A stretch of 64,000 nt of DNA from Erythrobacter sp. SDW2 (GTDB lineage Bacteria > Pseudomonadota > Alphaproteobacteria > Sphingomonadales > Sphingomonadaceae), in NCBI RefSeq assembly GCF_021431965.1, contig NZ_CP090370.1, forward strand, positions 1,054,001 through 1,118,000. Direction: 5' to 3'. Below are positions 28,178-37,779 of the stretch, piece by piece (positions within the stretch are counted from its first letter, which is position 1; every line of letters starts with the position of its first letter). A program made the position numbers and the translations under genes. Under the pieces are notes generated by a model. That model did no database searches and was not told the DNA's origin. It was given only the letters and a program-made list of their open reading frames with translations.

Positions 28178-30522
28178 CAGAACGCCTGTCCGATGCCGAC
28201 ATAGACCGCGAAGCTGCTTTCCCCGGTCCGCCGATCGAGCGGCATGGCGACATCGACCCTCAAGGGTCCGAAATTGGTGTAATAGCGCCCGCCGAGTCCG
28301 ATCCCGATACGCAAGTCGGAGAAGTCGGGCACTGTCTCTCCATAGACCTGGCCGACATCGGCGAAGCCGACCACGCCAAAATCGCCGAAGCGATAACGCA
28401 GTTCCAGCGAACTTTCGACCAGGCTGCGGCCGCCAAGGGGCCGGGTGAGGAAGGGCGAGGCAGTGTTGTCAGGGTCGGTCGGGTCAAACCGCGGATTGGC
28501 CAGCAGCGCCTGAGGGCCGAGTTTCTGGTAGCCGAAGCCGCGCACGGAACCTCCGCCACCGGCGTAAAACCGTCGCGAAGGCGCGATATCGGCGCGCTCA
28601 ACACCCTGGATCGTACCGACGCGGAAGCGCCCGGCCACGACCAACGCGTTGGTCGGCGAGAAATAGGCGGACCCATCGAGCCGCGCGCGAACATAGGGGC
28701 TGAAACCGCCCTGCAGCGATCCCTCGGGTTCGAGCAGTGCCGTGAGGCGGAAGCCCTTGGTCGGATTGAGCAGATCGTCGCTCCGATCGATGCCGATTTG
28801 TCCTGTCAACCCGCCGATGAAGAATGTCCGGCGGTCAAGCTGACTCCGCGCCACGTCGTAGACCTGTTCATTGGTGGCGAGGATCTGCGCGCCGAAGGCA
28901 TAGGTAAACGGCTTCTGCCAGATTGGTGTGGAATCGTAACTGATGAGCGCTGCCAGGCGGCCGGTGTAGGCTTCGTAAGCGTCGTAGTCGGCGTGCAGGA
29001 GTTCGGCCCCGACCTGAAAGGTCAAATCGCGCTTGCCCGCGTTGGAGCGGCGGAAGGTGACGCTGACGCCCTGTTCCTCGGTCCCGGCGACAGCGCTGGC
29101 GATCAGCGCCCCTTCGGGCGGGAACAGATTGCGGTGCGTCCAGCTGCCTTCGATGCGGAACCCTTGCCCCGTGCCATAACCAGCACTCGCGGCGATGGTG
29201 CGGGGCGGGCCTGCCTCCTGGGTCACTACGATGGTTGTATATTCGGTGCCGTCACCGGCGTCTTCGCCGGTCTGCTCGGGAACCACCGACACCGAAGTGA
29301 ACAATCCGGTCACAACCAAGGCCTGCCGCAGGTCGTCAACTTCCCGACTGTCATAGAGCTCGCCGCGCTCGAACCGTGCCAGCAACTCGACGTGGTCGGC
29401 GTCGAAGGCGAGATTGCCCTCTGTCCGGAACCCGCCAAACCGCGAACGCGGCCCCGGTTCGACCGGGAGCGTATAGACCCCCTCTCCGGTTTCCTCGTCG
29501 AGCAGAATGTCCCGCTGGCCCACCTTGGCGAAGGGGTAGCCGTTCTGCGGCAGAGCCACGGCAACTTGCGCCTCAGCCCCTTGCACGCGGGTAGCGACAA
29601 TCGGCTCCCCTGCTTGCAGGGCCAGACTGTCGCGGATCAGCGTTTCGGGGACGACCGGGCCGGATTGAATATTGATCGCGGCAAATGTGTAACGTTGACC
29701 AGGGACAACAGTGATCCTGGCAGTGACGCGGCCATCGCCATCGTCGCTGGCCGGCTCGATTTCGGTCCGCACGGTGGCCGAGTACCAGCCTTCAGACGAG
29801 AGGATGCGCTGGAGCAGGACGGAATCGTCGATCAGTCTTGCGCGGAGCTGGGACATATTGGCGGCACTATCGGTTTCCAGGCCCAGCGCCGACAGATCGG
29901 AGAACAAGTCGCGCAGGTTCGTCGGGGTCTGCTCGTCGGCCGGATCGAGACCGGTGAGCTGTACCTCATAACGAATTTCCGTCGCGTCGTCGTCATCGCT
30001 CGCCGGTTCGGTGAATTCGACGTCCTCGAGTTCGAATGCGTTCAGCGGCGGCAGGGGGGCGGCAAGCTCCGCATCGCGGATCGGGGCGTCACCGATCTCC
30101 TCTACCGGGTCTCCATCGGCAAGAGCGGGTATCTCAAGTGGTGCCTCCTGTCCCTCGAGCGGTTCTGCTTCGGTCTGCTCGGCTGCAAGGCGGCGCTCGA
30201 ACTCCTCGATCGATTCGAGCGGCATGTCGAGTTCGGGGTCGTCCCGGGGCGAAAGTTCAGGCACCCGCGCGTCGAATTCCTCATCGTCGATGACCACCTC
30301 GACATCCGGCAAGGGTAAGCCGGGAGGCGACTGCGGGACATCGAATTCGCTGTTTGCAGTGTCAGTACCCGATGTTTGCTGTTGCTCGCTTGCAGGGACG
30401 GCCTGGGCAGCGAGGGATGAAGCAGTCCCGAGCAGGAGCACGGCAGAGGCAGGGAGCCAAAGGCTACCTGACACCATTTTCTTGCGGGTAGTGCCGAGTT
30501 GAAATTCCAAGGGCAAAATCAC
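28177..30522 (-). CDS. tamA: Outer-membrane assembly factor TamA (BamA/Omp85 family)
   Basis: A 781-residue Omp85 protein. After the signal peptide (ending SLAAQA) there is an unusual acidic, Pro/Glu-rich linker of about 150 residues, then POTRA domains (about 190-420; e.g. ITVVPGQRYTFAAINIQSG) and a 16-strand-type barrel ending in VGIGQAF, with the C-terminal Phe of outer-membrane proteins. The barrel region contains the VRGF-like lid motif (GGGGSVRGFGYQ). A later ATG (30477) gives a more standard signal peptide and may be the true start. It is the first gene of the tamA-tamB-lipoprotein operon. Confidence 0.93.
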   Translation of the reverse strand: MILPLEFQLGTTRKKMVSGSLWLPASAVLLLGTASSLAAQAVPASEQQQTSGTDTANSEFDVPQSPPGLPLPDVEVVIDDEEFDARVPELSPRDDPELDMPLESIEEFERRLAAEQTEAEPLEGQEAPLEIPALADGDPVEEIGDAPIRDAELAAPLPPLNAFELEDVEFTEPASDDDDATEIRYEVQLTGLDPADEQTPTNLRDLFSDLSALGLETDSAANMSQLRARLIDDSVLLQRILSSEGWYSATVRTEIEPASDDGDGRVTARITVVPGQRYTFAAINIQSGPVVPETLIRDSLALQAGEPIVATRVQGAEAQVAVALPQNGYPFAKVGQRDILLDEETGEGVYTLPVEPGPRSRFGGFRTEGNLAFDADHVELLARFERGELYDSREVDDLRQALVVTGLFTSVSVVPEQTGEDAGDGTEYTTIVVTQEAGPPRTIAASAGYGTGQGFRIEGSWTHRNLFPPEGALIASAVAGTEEQGVSVTFRRSNAGKRDLTFQVGAELLHADYDAYEAYTGRLAALISYDSTPIWQKPFTYAFGAQILATNEQVYDVARSQLDRRTFFIGGLTGQIGIDRSDDLLNPTKGFRLTALLEPEGSLQGGFSPYVRARLDGSAYFSPTNALVVAGRFRVGTIQGVERADIAPSRRFYAGGGGSVRGFGYQKLGPQALLANPRFDPTDPDNTASPFLTRPLGGRSLVESSLELRYRFGDFGVVGFADVGQVYGETVPDFSDLRIGIGLGGRYYTNFGPLRVDVAMPLDRRTGESSFAVYVGIGQAF

Positions 30523-30724
30523 GGGCCCGTCGCGTCCTCCGCACCGAATGTAATCTGCGATCGCCCGATTGATCAGGCACCAGACTAGCCCGCGATCGCG
30601 CCGGGCCGCAAGCTATTCGGTCATCAAACGATCGGCGCTAGACTTCGATCCCCCGTTATGAGCCGTTTCGGGCGGCTGCACCTGCTATCGGGATGAAGCA
30701 GCGTTCCGCCCGGTGAAGACCCTA

Positions 30725-31975
30725 TCAGCCGCCTGTAGTCGGGATATCCTTGAACGGCACATCCTTGTCGACCCGGATATCGCCGGGCAGACCCAGCACG
30801 CGTTCGCCGATGATGTTGCGCAGGATTTCGTCCGAACCGCCTTCTATGCGAGTCGCGGGGGAGCGCATCAGCATCGCCTGGAAGCGGCCGTTCTGTGGGC
30901 TGCCTTCGTCCCAGATGGCACCGGACTCGCCTTGCAGGTCGAGCGCGAACATCGCCAGTTCCTGCAGGGTCGAACCGGCCACCAGCTTGCCGATCGAGTT
31001 TTCCGGACCCGGGGTCTCGCCTTTCGACAGGGCCGAGATGGCGCGCATGCCGGTGTATTTGAGCCCGCTCTGCTTGACTGCGAACTGCGCCAGGCGTGAC
31101 CGCACTGCCGGGTCGGCGACCGCCGGTTCGCCGTCGATCTCTGCTTCCATGCAGAACTTGAACAGGTCGGGGAAACCCGTCGACATGCCCGATGCGATGG
31201 AAAGCCGTTCGTTCATCAGCGTGGTGAGCGAGACCTTCCAGCCCTCACCGACCGGCCCGAGGCGCTGGGAGTCGGGGATGCGCACGTCGGAGAAATAGAC
31301 CTCGTTGAAGCCGGAGGCACCATTGGCCTGCTTGATCGGCACGACCTTCACCCCCGGCGTGTCCATTCGCAGGAAGAACATGGTCAGGCCCTTGTGCTTG
31401 GCCACATTGGGATCGGTGCGGGTGATGAGCAGGCCCCAGTCGGAGATATGCGCGCCGCTGGTCCAGATCTTCTGGCCGTTGATGATCCAGTCACCGGAGC
31501 CATCCTCGGCCGGGACCGCACGGGTGCGCAGGCCCGCGAGGTCGGAGCCGCTGGCCGGCTCGGAAAAGAGCTGGCACCAGATCTCCTCCCCGCTCGCCAG
31601 CGGCGGCAGCAGCTTTTCTTTCCATTCCTCATTGGCCCAGGCCATCACCGTCGGTCCGCACATGCCCTGGCCGATGATGAACAGGCCGGATAGCGTGCCA
31701 TAGACGCCTTCCTCCTGCCCCCAGATCACCCGCTCGATGGGGGTCCGCGCGCCGCCGCCATACTCCTTGGGCCAGTGCAGGCAGGCCCAGCCGCCTTCGG
31801 CCTTGGTCTTCTGCCAGGCCTTTGCCGCCTGGACGGGATCAACACTGCTCAGCCCGTTGGAACCGAAGCTGGCGCGTTTGAGCTCAGCCTCGAGATGCTT
31901 GGGCGCATTGGCGTCGATCCAGCTGCGCACTTCCTGGCGGAAGGCGGCTTCTTGCGGTGTGTCGTCGAAATTCAT
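30725..31975 (-). CDS. Acyl-CoA dehydrogenase, larger subunit of a pair
   Basis: A 416-residue flavoprotein of the acyl-CoA dehydrogenase family. The FAD/substrate segments QLFSEPASGSDLAGL and GQKIWTSGAHISDW and the C-terminal RIEGGSDEILRNIIGERVLGL are diagnostic; the Glu of IEGGSDEI is near the family's catalytic base position. It introduces a double bond into an acyl-CoA, passing electrons to ETF. It lies 16 bases after a second, shorter dehydrogenase gene; such adjacent unequal pairs form heteromeric enzymes for bulky substrates (for example steroid side chains). That pairing is an inference. Confidence 0.92.
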   Translation of the reverse strand: MNFDDTPQEAAFRQEVRSWIDANAPKHLEAELKRASFGSNGLSSVDPVQAAKAWQKTKAEGGWACLHWPKEYGGGARTPIERVIWGQEEGVYGTLSGLFIIGQGMCGPTVMAWANEEWKEKLLPPLASGEEIWCQLFSEPASGSDLAGLRTRAVPAEDGSGDWIINGQKIWTSGAHISDWGLLITRTDPNVAKHKGLTMFFLRMDTPGVKVVPIKQANGASGFNEVYFSDVRIPDSQRLGPVGEGWKVSLTTLMNERLSIASGMSTGFPDLFKFCMEAEIDGEPAVADPAVRSRLAQFAVKQSGLKYTGMRAISALSKGETPGPENSIGKLVAGSTLQELAMFALDLQGESGAIWDEGSPQNGRFQAMLMRSPATRIEGGSDEILRNIIGERVLGLPGDIRVDKDVPFKDIPTTGG

Positions 31976-31991
31976 GTTCCGTGCCTTTCGG

Positions 31992-33113
31992 TCAAGCAGC
32001 CGCTTCGAGGTTGCCTGAGCTCATCCGTTCGATGAGCAGGCTTTCCCAGGTGGAGAGCGATCCCAGCGCCAACGCCAGCGCGTTGGAGCGGCGGTAGTAG
32101 AGGTGGCAGTCGAATTCCCAGGTGAACCCCATGCCGCCATGCGTCTGGATGTTGTTCTTGGCGCAATGCTGGAACGCATTGGTCGCCGAAACGCGGACAG
32201 TGGCCGCCGCGACAGGCAATTCGGCGGCACTGGTGGCCAGGGCCCATGCGCCGTAATAGCAGTTGGAGCGCGCCAGCGTGGCCGAGACATACATGTCCGC
32301 CAGCATGTGCTTGATCGCCTGGAACGAACCAATCTGGCGCCCGAAGGCCATCCTCTCCAGCGCATAGTCGCGCGCCATTTGCAGCGCCCGGTCGGCGCCG
32401 CCCAGTTGTTCGAACCCCATCAGGATGGCGGCCCGGTCCATGACCTGCGTCACTATATGCCAGCCGTCGCCTGCACTGCCGAGCGAAGTGGCCGGCGCGC
32501 CGCCGAACACCAGCCGGGCCTGTCCGCGTGTCGGGTCGATCGACTTGAGGCTTTCGCGGCTGACGCCTTCTGCGGAGAGATCGACCAAACACAGCGACAA
32601 GTCTTCGCCTTCCTTGGCCAGCACGATAGCAAAGTCCGCGATCATACCATCTGCGACCGGGGACTTGGTGCCGGTCAACCTGCCGCCTTGCAGCTTCGCG
32701 GCAACTTTGCCCGGACCCATCCGCCCGCTGCCTTCGTTGATCGCCCAACAGCCAATGGCTTCGCCAGCTGCCAGCCTGGGCAGCCATGCCGACTTCTGTT
32801 CTTCGGAGCCGGCCTGCAGCAGACACTCGGCGGCAAGATAGATCGACGACGCGACGGGCACGGGGGCAAGAACCCGCCCCAGTTCCTCCGCCACGACACA
32901 CAGCTCCAGATGGCCGAGGCCGACGCCGCCATTTTCCTCGGGGATCGCCGCGCCGAGCACGCCCAGTTCCGCCAGACCGGCATAGAGATCGGCGTCGTAT
33001 AGCGCCTCGCCTTCGAGGACCTTGCGGACTGCCGAGGGCGGGCAGCGATCCTCCAGGAAGCGCCGCACCTGTTGCCGCGATTCGTTCTGTTCGGCCGAGA
33101 AATCGAGATTCAT
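31992..33113 (-). CDS. Acyl-CoA dehydrogenase, smaller partner
   Basis: A 373-residue acyl-CoA dehydrogenase family member. It has the N-terminal helical domain (LGVLGAAIPEENGGVGLG), the beta domain and the C-terminal bundle (GFEQLGGADRALQMARDYALERMAFGRQIGSFQAIKHMLADM; HGGMGFTWEFDCHLYYRR). The central beta domain is reduced and the usual active-site Glu segment is unlike that of its neighbour, in line with the non-identical subunit of a two-subunit enzyme. It precedes the larger dehydrogenase gene in one transcription unit and follows the amidohydrolase by 19 bases, so all three may be expressed together. Confidence 0.9.
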   Translation of the reverse strand: MNLDFSAEQNESRQQVRRFLEDRCPPSAVRKVLEGEALYDADLYAGLAELGVLGAAIPEENGGVGLGHLELCVVAEELGRVLAPVPVASSIYLAAECLLQAGSEEQKSAWLPRLAAGEAIGCWAINEGSGRMGPGKVAAKLQGGRLTGTKSPVADGMIADFAIVLAKEGEDLSLCLVDLSAEGVSRESLKSIDPTRGQARLVFGGAPATSLGSAGDGWHIVTQVMDRAAILMGFEQLGGADRALQMARDYALERMAFGRQIGSFQAIKHMLADMYVSATLARSNCYYGAWALATSAAELPVAAATVRVSATNAFQHCAKNNIQTHGGMGFTWEFDCHLYYRRSNALALALGSLSTWESLLIERMSSGNLEAAA

Positions 33114-33132
33114 GTCTGCTGTGCTCCCCCGT

Positions 33133-34863
33133 TCACGCGGCGACGGCCAGGTTCTGGCGCCGGACCAGCCGTCCGGGCAGCGCCCCCGTGTGGACCCCGT
33201 CGCGATAGGTCACCTTGCCGGAAACCACGGTCGCAACAATGCCTTCCGCCCGCTGGTGCATGCGCTTGCCGCCTGCGGGCAGGTCGTATTCGATGGTCGG
33301 GACGTGCAGCCTCAGCCGGTCGAGGTCGATCACGTTGAAATCGGCCTTCATGCCCGGCGCTATCCGCCCGCGATCGGTCAGTCCGACCAGCGCCGCGGGG
33401 CGGCTGGTGAGTTCGGCAATGGCATCCGCCAGATCGATCCGCTCGTCCGGCGCGGCATCGCGCACCCAGCGCTGCAGGAAGAAGGTGGGGAAGCTGGCAT
33501 CGCAGATCAGGCCATAATGCGCGCCGCCGTCGGCCAGCGCCATCACCGTATGCTGGCTGCCGAGCATTTCCCTGACCGATTTGAGATTTCCCTCGGTATA
33601 ATTGGCGGCTGGCAGGTAGAAGACCGCGTGCCCGTCCTCCGCCAGCAGCGCGTCATAGGCATATTCGTCGATCGGGATACCGGCTGCCTCGGCCCGGGCA
33701 TCGACCCGGTCCTGCCTGTCGGGCTCGTAGTTCGGCTTGCCCTGCCACTGGTACGCCCCGCGAAAAGCCGCAATCAGCGCCAGCGTGGTAGGGTTGGTAT
33801 CCTCGGGCTGTTCGGCGAGCAACTTCTCGCGGAAGGCTGGGTCGCGCATCGTCGCCACGCGGTCGGCCAGGCGGAGGTGAGCAATCGCCCTGTAGCTCGG
33901 ATGGCTGCTGAAGTGGTGCAGCGACAAGTCGAGCCCGAAGAACATGCCGACCGGTCGCGGCGCGACCTGGCCACGGATGGTGAGCCCGTCGGCGGCGGCC
34001 TGCTCCAGCCCCGCCATGTGAAAGCGCCAGCCGTCGCCCGGCTGGTTCGGCACGTCGAGCAGGGTGAAGGACACCGGCCGGCCGGATTGCTCGGCCACCT
34101 GGCGCAGGATCGGAAACTCCTCTTCGGCTGGTTCCATCGGTGCCGGGATGATCTGAAATACCCCGCCATCGGCATCGGTCAGGCCGCCTGCCAGCGCGCA
34201 CAATTCATCGACATCGGAATAGAGGCTGGGCGCAAGGTCGCCGGCCTTGGTCCGGTGCATGACATTGCGCGAGGTGGTGACGCCGAACGCGCCGGCCTCG
34301 ATCCCCTCCGCCACCAGCTTGCGCATGGCGGCAAGGTCCTCGGCGGTGGGCGCTTCGATGCGGGCGGCACGCTCGCCCATGACATAGACCCGCAGCGCGG
34401 AGTGCGGGATTTGCGTGGCGATATCGATGTCGAGTTCGCGCTGTTCCAGCGCATCGAGGTACTCGGGAAAGGTCTCCCAGTTCCAGGGCAGGCCTTCGAC
34501 CATCACCACTTCGGGAATGTCCTCGATCCCCTCCATCAGCTTGACCAGCGTATCGCGCTGATCGGGGCGGCAGGGTGCGAAGCCGACGCCGCAATTGCCC
34601 ATGACCGCCGTGGTCACGCCATGGCCGGACGAGGGCGAGAGCCGGTTCTCCCACGTCACTTGGCCATCGAAATGGGTGTGGACGTCGACGAAGCCGGGGG
34701 TGACGATCTTGCCAGCGGCGTCGATGATCTCGGCGGCAGTCCCGTCGATCTGCCCGACCGCAGCAATGCTCCCGCCGCTGATCGCGATGTCGCAGACCTG
34801 CGGCGCAGCACCTGTGCCGTCGTGCATGGTCCCGCCCCGTATGATCAGGTCGTAATGTGCCAC
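33133..34863 (-). CDS. D-aminoacylase-like amidohydrolase
   Basis: A 576-residue member of the amidohydrolase superfamily, N-acyl-D-amino-acid deacylase type. The start of the TIM barrel carries VDVHTHFDGQVTWEN (HxH metal ligands), with GVTTAVMGNCGVGFAPCR after it and the closing ADFNVIDLDRLRL / ATVVSGKVTYRDGV segment of the small composite beta domain. It should hydrolyse an amide or ring C-N bond; the substrate is unknown. I use the GTG at 34863, which has GGAGAGG before it and gives the canonical YDLIIRGGTMHDGTG opening. It is the first gene before the two dehydrogenases. Confidence 0.88.
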   Translation of the reverse strand: MAHYDLIIRGGTMHDGTGAAPQVCDIAISGGSIAAVGQIDGTAAEIIDAAGKIVTPGFVDVHTHFDGQVTWENRLSPSSGHGVTTAVMGNCGVGFAPCRPDQRDTLVKLMEGIEDIPEVVMVEGLPWNWETFPEYLDALEQRELDIDIATQIPHSALRVYVMGERAARIEAPTAEDLAAMRKLVAEGIEAGAFGVTTSRNVMHRTKAGDLAPSLYSDVDELCALAGGLTDADGGVFQIIPAPMEPAEEEFPILRQVAEQSGRPVSFTLLDVPNQPGDGWRFHMAGLEQAAADGLTIRGQVAPRPVGMFFGLDLSLHHFSSHPSYRAIAHLRLADRVATMRDPAFREKLLAEQPEDTNPTTLALIAAFRGAYQWQGKPNYEPDRQDRVDARAEAAGIPIDEYAYDALLAEDGHAVFYLPAANYTEGNLKSVREMLGSQHTVMALADGGAHYGLICDASFPTFFLQRWVRDAAPDERIDLADAIAELTSRPAALVGLTDRGRIAPGMKADFNVIDLDRLRLHVPTIEYDLPAGGKRMHQRAEGIVATVVSGKVTYRDGVHTGALPGRLVRRQNLAVAA

Positions 34864-35120
34864 AGTCCGCCTCTCCCATCCCGCGCTGGACCTTTTTCGG
34901 TCCCTTTTCGCAATTGATTTCACATGCGGGCCTAGGACGCAAAGGGATTCTGCCCCGATTGATGGCGGCACTGCCGATGGCAAGTCTGCTGAAGTTGCCG
35001 CCATCGTCGACCAGCCGTCCCTCAGGCTCGGAACCTCGACAGGACAAAACCGGATTGCCATTGTGAAGGGCTCGGGTCCCAGCCCGTTCGAATGGTATGC
35101 TTGAGGGTCGCTGGAAGTGT

Positions 35121-36383
35121 TCAGGCGCTGATCGGCAGGGTCGGCCAGCGCTCGCGGATCGCTCCGCCGTCATAGACGGCGATATCGCCGAATTGCAGGA
35201 ACAGGGCCTCGCTCTGGTCGGGGCGGTAGAACACCGTGTCGCCCGGCTGGAGGTCGATCCTGTGCGATCCGGTCAGCAGCTCCTGGTTGGAGGAGCGGCC
35301 GAACAGAGAGGAATATTGCAGCCCCGGCGGCGAGACCGGCTTGGCCAGCCAGTGCCCGCCATGGACGAAGAAGCCGCGCTCGGTGTTGCGATCAAACCAG
35401 TGCATCGGGCCGGACAGCGGCTCGAGGCCGGGCAATTGCAGATCGCCATCGCGTTTCAGCACCGGCGTAGCGATGAAGGCAGCCGGAAGAAGGTCGCCGA
35501 GGTCGTCATAGTCGAAGTCGCCCGGCTTGACGAAAGCCGAGCCGACGGAGACCTCGTTTGCAACTGTGCTGCGGCAATGCCAGCGGAAGGTGGGGCTGCC
35601 GGCGCTGTTGAGCGTCAGTGCGCCCGGGTCGGCAATACCCGCGTTTTTGAGCGCGGCGATAGCGGTCGAGTAAGCCCCCTGTGACGCCTCATAAGCGCTG
35701 TCGGGCGAGGGCATCTTGGGCACATGCGGGTCATAGCCCATCAGTCCGGCGATGGTGGCGCCGTTTGCCTGCGCCTTGCGCGCGACATCCGTCAGCATTG
35801 CGGCATCGGCAAAGCCGCCGCGATGCAGCCCGACATCGATCTCGAAGCTGACCTGCAAGGGCACGCCGCGCGCCTTTGCGGCGGTTGTGTATTCTTCCAG
35901 CCGCTGCGGCGTGTCGATCAGCCACTGGACTCGGCCGGTTGCTTCGCTCCCAACAGCTTCGGTCACCCGGACAAACTCGCTTACGGGAAGCGGCTTGCCC
36001 ATCAGGGCACTGGCTTGGGGCTGGAGCGGGATCAGTTGCAGCAGCATCTCCGCGCTGAACACCATCATCCGGTCGGTCCCCATGCCCTGCATGACATGGG
36101 CCAGCAATTGCGGCGAGGGGAGCGACTTGGCGACCACCCGCAGTGGCAAGCCGGCCGCATCGGTGCTCTGGCGGATGGCGGCGATATTGGCGTCGAGCCG
36201 CGCGCGGTCGATCACCAGCGTGGGCCGCATCAGGCCTGCCTCGCGCAGCGCCTTGGCCAGCGCGGAGTAATAGGGATCGTGCATTCCGCCTCCCACCGCT
36301 GGCCGTGCCAGCATCGTGCCTATCCCGGCGACCGCGACGACACCGCCGCTGATCAGCAGGCCCCGGCGTGACAGCCTAGGCAT
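35121..36383 (-). CDS. D-serine dehydratase-like PLP enzyme with Tat-type signal
   Basis: A 420-residue protein of the fold-III PLP (alanine racemase-like) DSD1/D-threonine aldolase family. The PLP Lys lies in LRVVAKSLPSPQLL at the end of the first strand. The N-terminus LSRRGLLISGG looks like a Tat signal, suggesting that the enzyme is exported already folded with cofactor. In characterised family members a His-x-Cys near the C-terminus binds a metal; here that position reads RPDQSEAL, so the metal site appears to be absent. The start overlaps the end of the lactone oxidase gene by 8 bases. Function on D-amino acids is inferred. Confidence 0.82.
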   Translation of the reverse strand: MPRLSRRGLLISGGVVAVAGIGTMLARPAVGGGMHDPYYSALAKALREAGLMRPTLVIDRARLDANIAAIRQSTDAAGLPLRVVAKSLPSPQLLAHVMQGMGTDRMMVFSAEMLLQLIPLQPQASALMGKPLPVSEFVRVTEAVGSEATGRVQWLIDTPQRLEEYTTAAKARGVPLQVSFEIDVGLHRGGFADAAMLTDVARKAQANGATIAGLMGYDPHVPKMPSPDSAYEASQGAYSTAIAALKNAGIADPGALTLNSAGSPTFRWHCRSTVANEVSVGSAFVKPGDFDYDDLGDLLPAAFIATPVLKRDGDLQLPGLEPLSGPMHWFDRNTERGFFVHGGHWLAKPVSPPGLQYSSLFGRSSNQELLTGSHRIDLQPGDTVFYRPDQSEALFLQFGDIAVYDGGAIRERWPTLPISA

Positions 36384-37779
36384 TGCCGAAGATTTTCGAA
36401 AGGAAGGGATTGAGCATCCGCCCTTGCGGGTCGAGCGCCTTGCGCACCGCCATCGCTTCGCCGAACATCGGGTAGAGCGCCTTGAGCTCTGCCGCCCCCA
36501 GCGAATGGAGCTTACCCCAGTGCGGACGTCCCCCCGCCTCGCGGAACACCGGCTCGATCAGGCGGAACATCCAGTCATGCGCTTCCTTGTAATAGGCATG
36601 GACCGCGATGGAGCCGCTTTCGCGCCCGGTGAAGGGGGAGAGCCAGGCGTCATCAGGCGCGATGATGCGCGCTTCGATGGGGAAGAACACGTCCTTGGCG
36701 TCGCTTTCGATGCGGGCGATGATTTCGCGCAGCGCGCCGACCTGCTGCTCGATGGGCAAGTGGTACTCCATCTCCTTGAACCGCACGGGCCGCGCATTGG
36801 CGAGCAGCTTCCAGCCTTCATCGACCGCCACTTCGTCCGGGGCCTGGTCAAGGAAATGCGCGGCCAATTTCCGCCGCAGCGCGGGCACGAATTCGAACAT
36901 GTCGCGCAGGCTCTTCAATTCCATCAGCGCTTCCGTGTCGGTATCGGGGCCGCGCGGCTTGACCGGCTCGGTGGTGATGTCGTGCGTCACCAGTGCCGAC
37001 TTGCCGGTGAAGGGCAGGACGAGGAATTCGGCGTTGCGGTGCTTTTCCGCAAGCGCGGGCCATTCGCTCAGGACCCACTCGGTATCGACCACACGCACGG
37101 TCTTCTTGACCCGGCTCAGCGGCCAGTTCTCCAGTGTCACCTGGCTCAGTACACCGAAGGCACCGAGCCCGACGCGGGCGGCGTTGAACACCTCGGGCCG
37201 CTGATCCGCGTTGCATTCGATCACCGAGCCATCGGCCGCGACCAGCCGCATGGCGGTGACCCGGCCATGCAGCGCCGGTACGCCCTTGCCGGTCCCATGC
37301 GTCCCCGTCGCCAGCGCTCCGCCGAGCGTCTGCTTGTCGATATCGGGAAGGTTGATCATTTCCTGCCCGATGGCGGCCAGGGCAGGGCCGAGCGCGGAGA
37401 GCTTGGTCCCGGCACCGACGGTGGCGGTCATGGCCGCCGCATCGCTGCCCGCTATGCCGCTGAGGCGGTCGAGCGAGAGCAGCGTGCCTTCGGTCGGGAC
37501 AATGGCGGTGAAGCTGTGCCCCGCGCCGACCGGGCGGATCGGGGTCGGCGCAGCGGGCAACAGCGCGGCCAGCTCCGCTTCGTCGGCGGGCGCGGCGCGG
37601 CGGGCGGGGTAGGCATGTTCCAGCCCCGACCAGTTGCTCCACAGCGCGCGGCCGTCCTTGTCGAGCGGGGGCGGGACCTCGGGTTCGCGGTCGCGCCAGG
37701 CGACCCGGCCTGCGAGACCGCCTGCACCCACGGCAATCGCGGCCGCCGAACCGAGCAGGACCTTGCGCCGTGTCGTCAT
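36376..37779 (-). CDS. FAD-linked aldonolactone oxidase-type oxidoreductase
   Basis: A 467-residue vanillyl-alcohol-oxidase-fold protein, D-arabinono-/L-gulono-1,4-lactone oxidase type. The FAD domain has PIRPVGAGHSFTAIV, where the His is the usual covalent FAD site, and GGALATGTHGTG; the C-terminal ALO domain carries RPHWGKLHSL, the family HWGK signature. The N-terminus (TTRRKVLLGSAAA, then a hydrophobic stretch) looks like a Tat signal or anchor. Its ATG overlaps the stop of the cytochrome c gene (ATGA), so a sugar-lactone or polyol dehydrogenase passing electrons to that cytochrome is likely. Confidence 0.88.
   Translation of the reverse strand: MTTRRKVLLGSAAAIAVGAGGLAGRVAWRDREPEVPPPLDKDGRALWSNWSGLEHAYPARRAAPADEAELAALLPAAPTPIRPVGAGHSFTAIVPTEGTLLSLDRLSGIAGSDAAAMTATVGAGTKLSALGPALAAIGQEMINLPDIDKQTLGGALATGTHGTGKGVPALHGRVTAMRLVAADGSVIECNADQRPEVFNAARVGLGAFGVLSQVTLENWPLSRVKKTVRVVDTEWVLSEWPALAEKHRNAEFLVLPFTGKSALVTHDITTEPVKPRGPDTDTEALMELKSLRDMFEFVPALRRKLAAHFLDQAPDEVAVDEGWKLLANARPVRFKEMEYHLPIEQQVGALREIIARIESDAKDVFFPIEARIIAPDDAWLSPFTGRESGSIAVHAYYKEAHDWMFRLIEPVFREAGGRPHWGKLHSLGAAELKALYPMFGEAMAVRKALDPQGRMLNPFLSKIFGNA

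Noticed and set aside
27919-30318. A very long open frame on the plus strand opposite tamA (and similar ones opposite kbl-tdh, the amidohydrolase, patatin and the M1 peptidase genes)
   Set aside because: These are antisense shadows common in high-GC DNA. They have no protein-family signature, whereas the opposite strand encodes complete, recognisable proteins.
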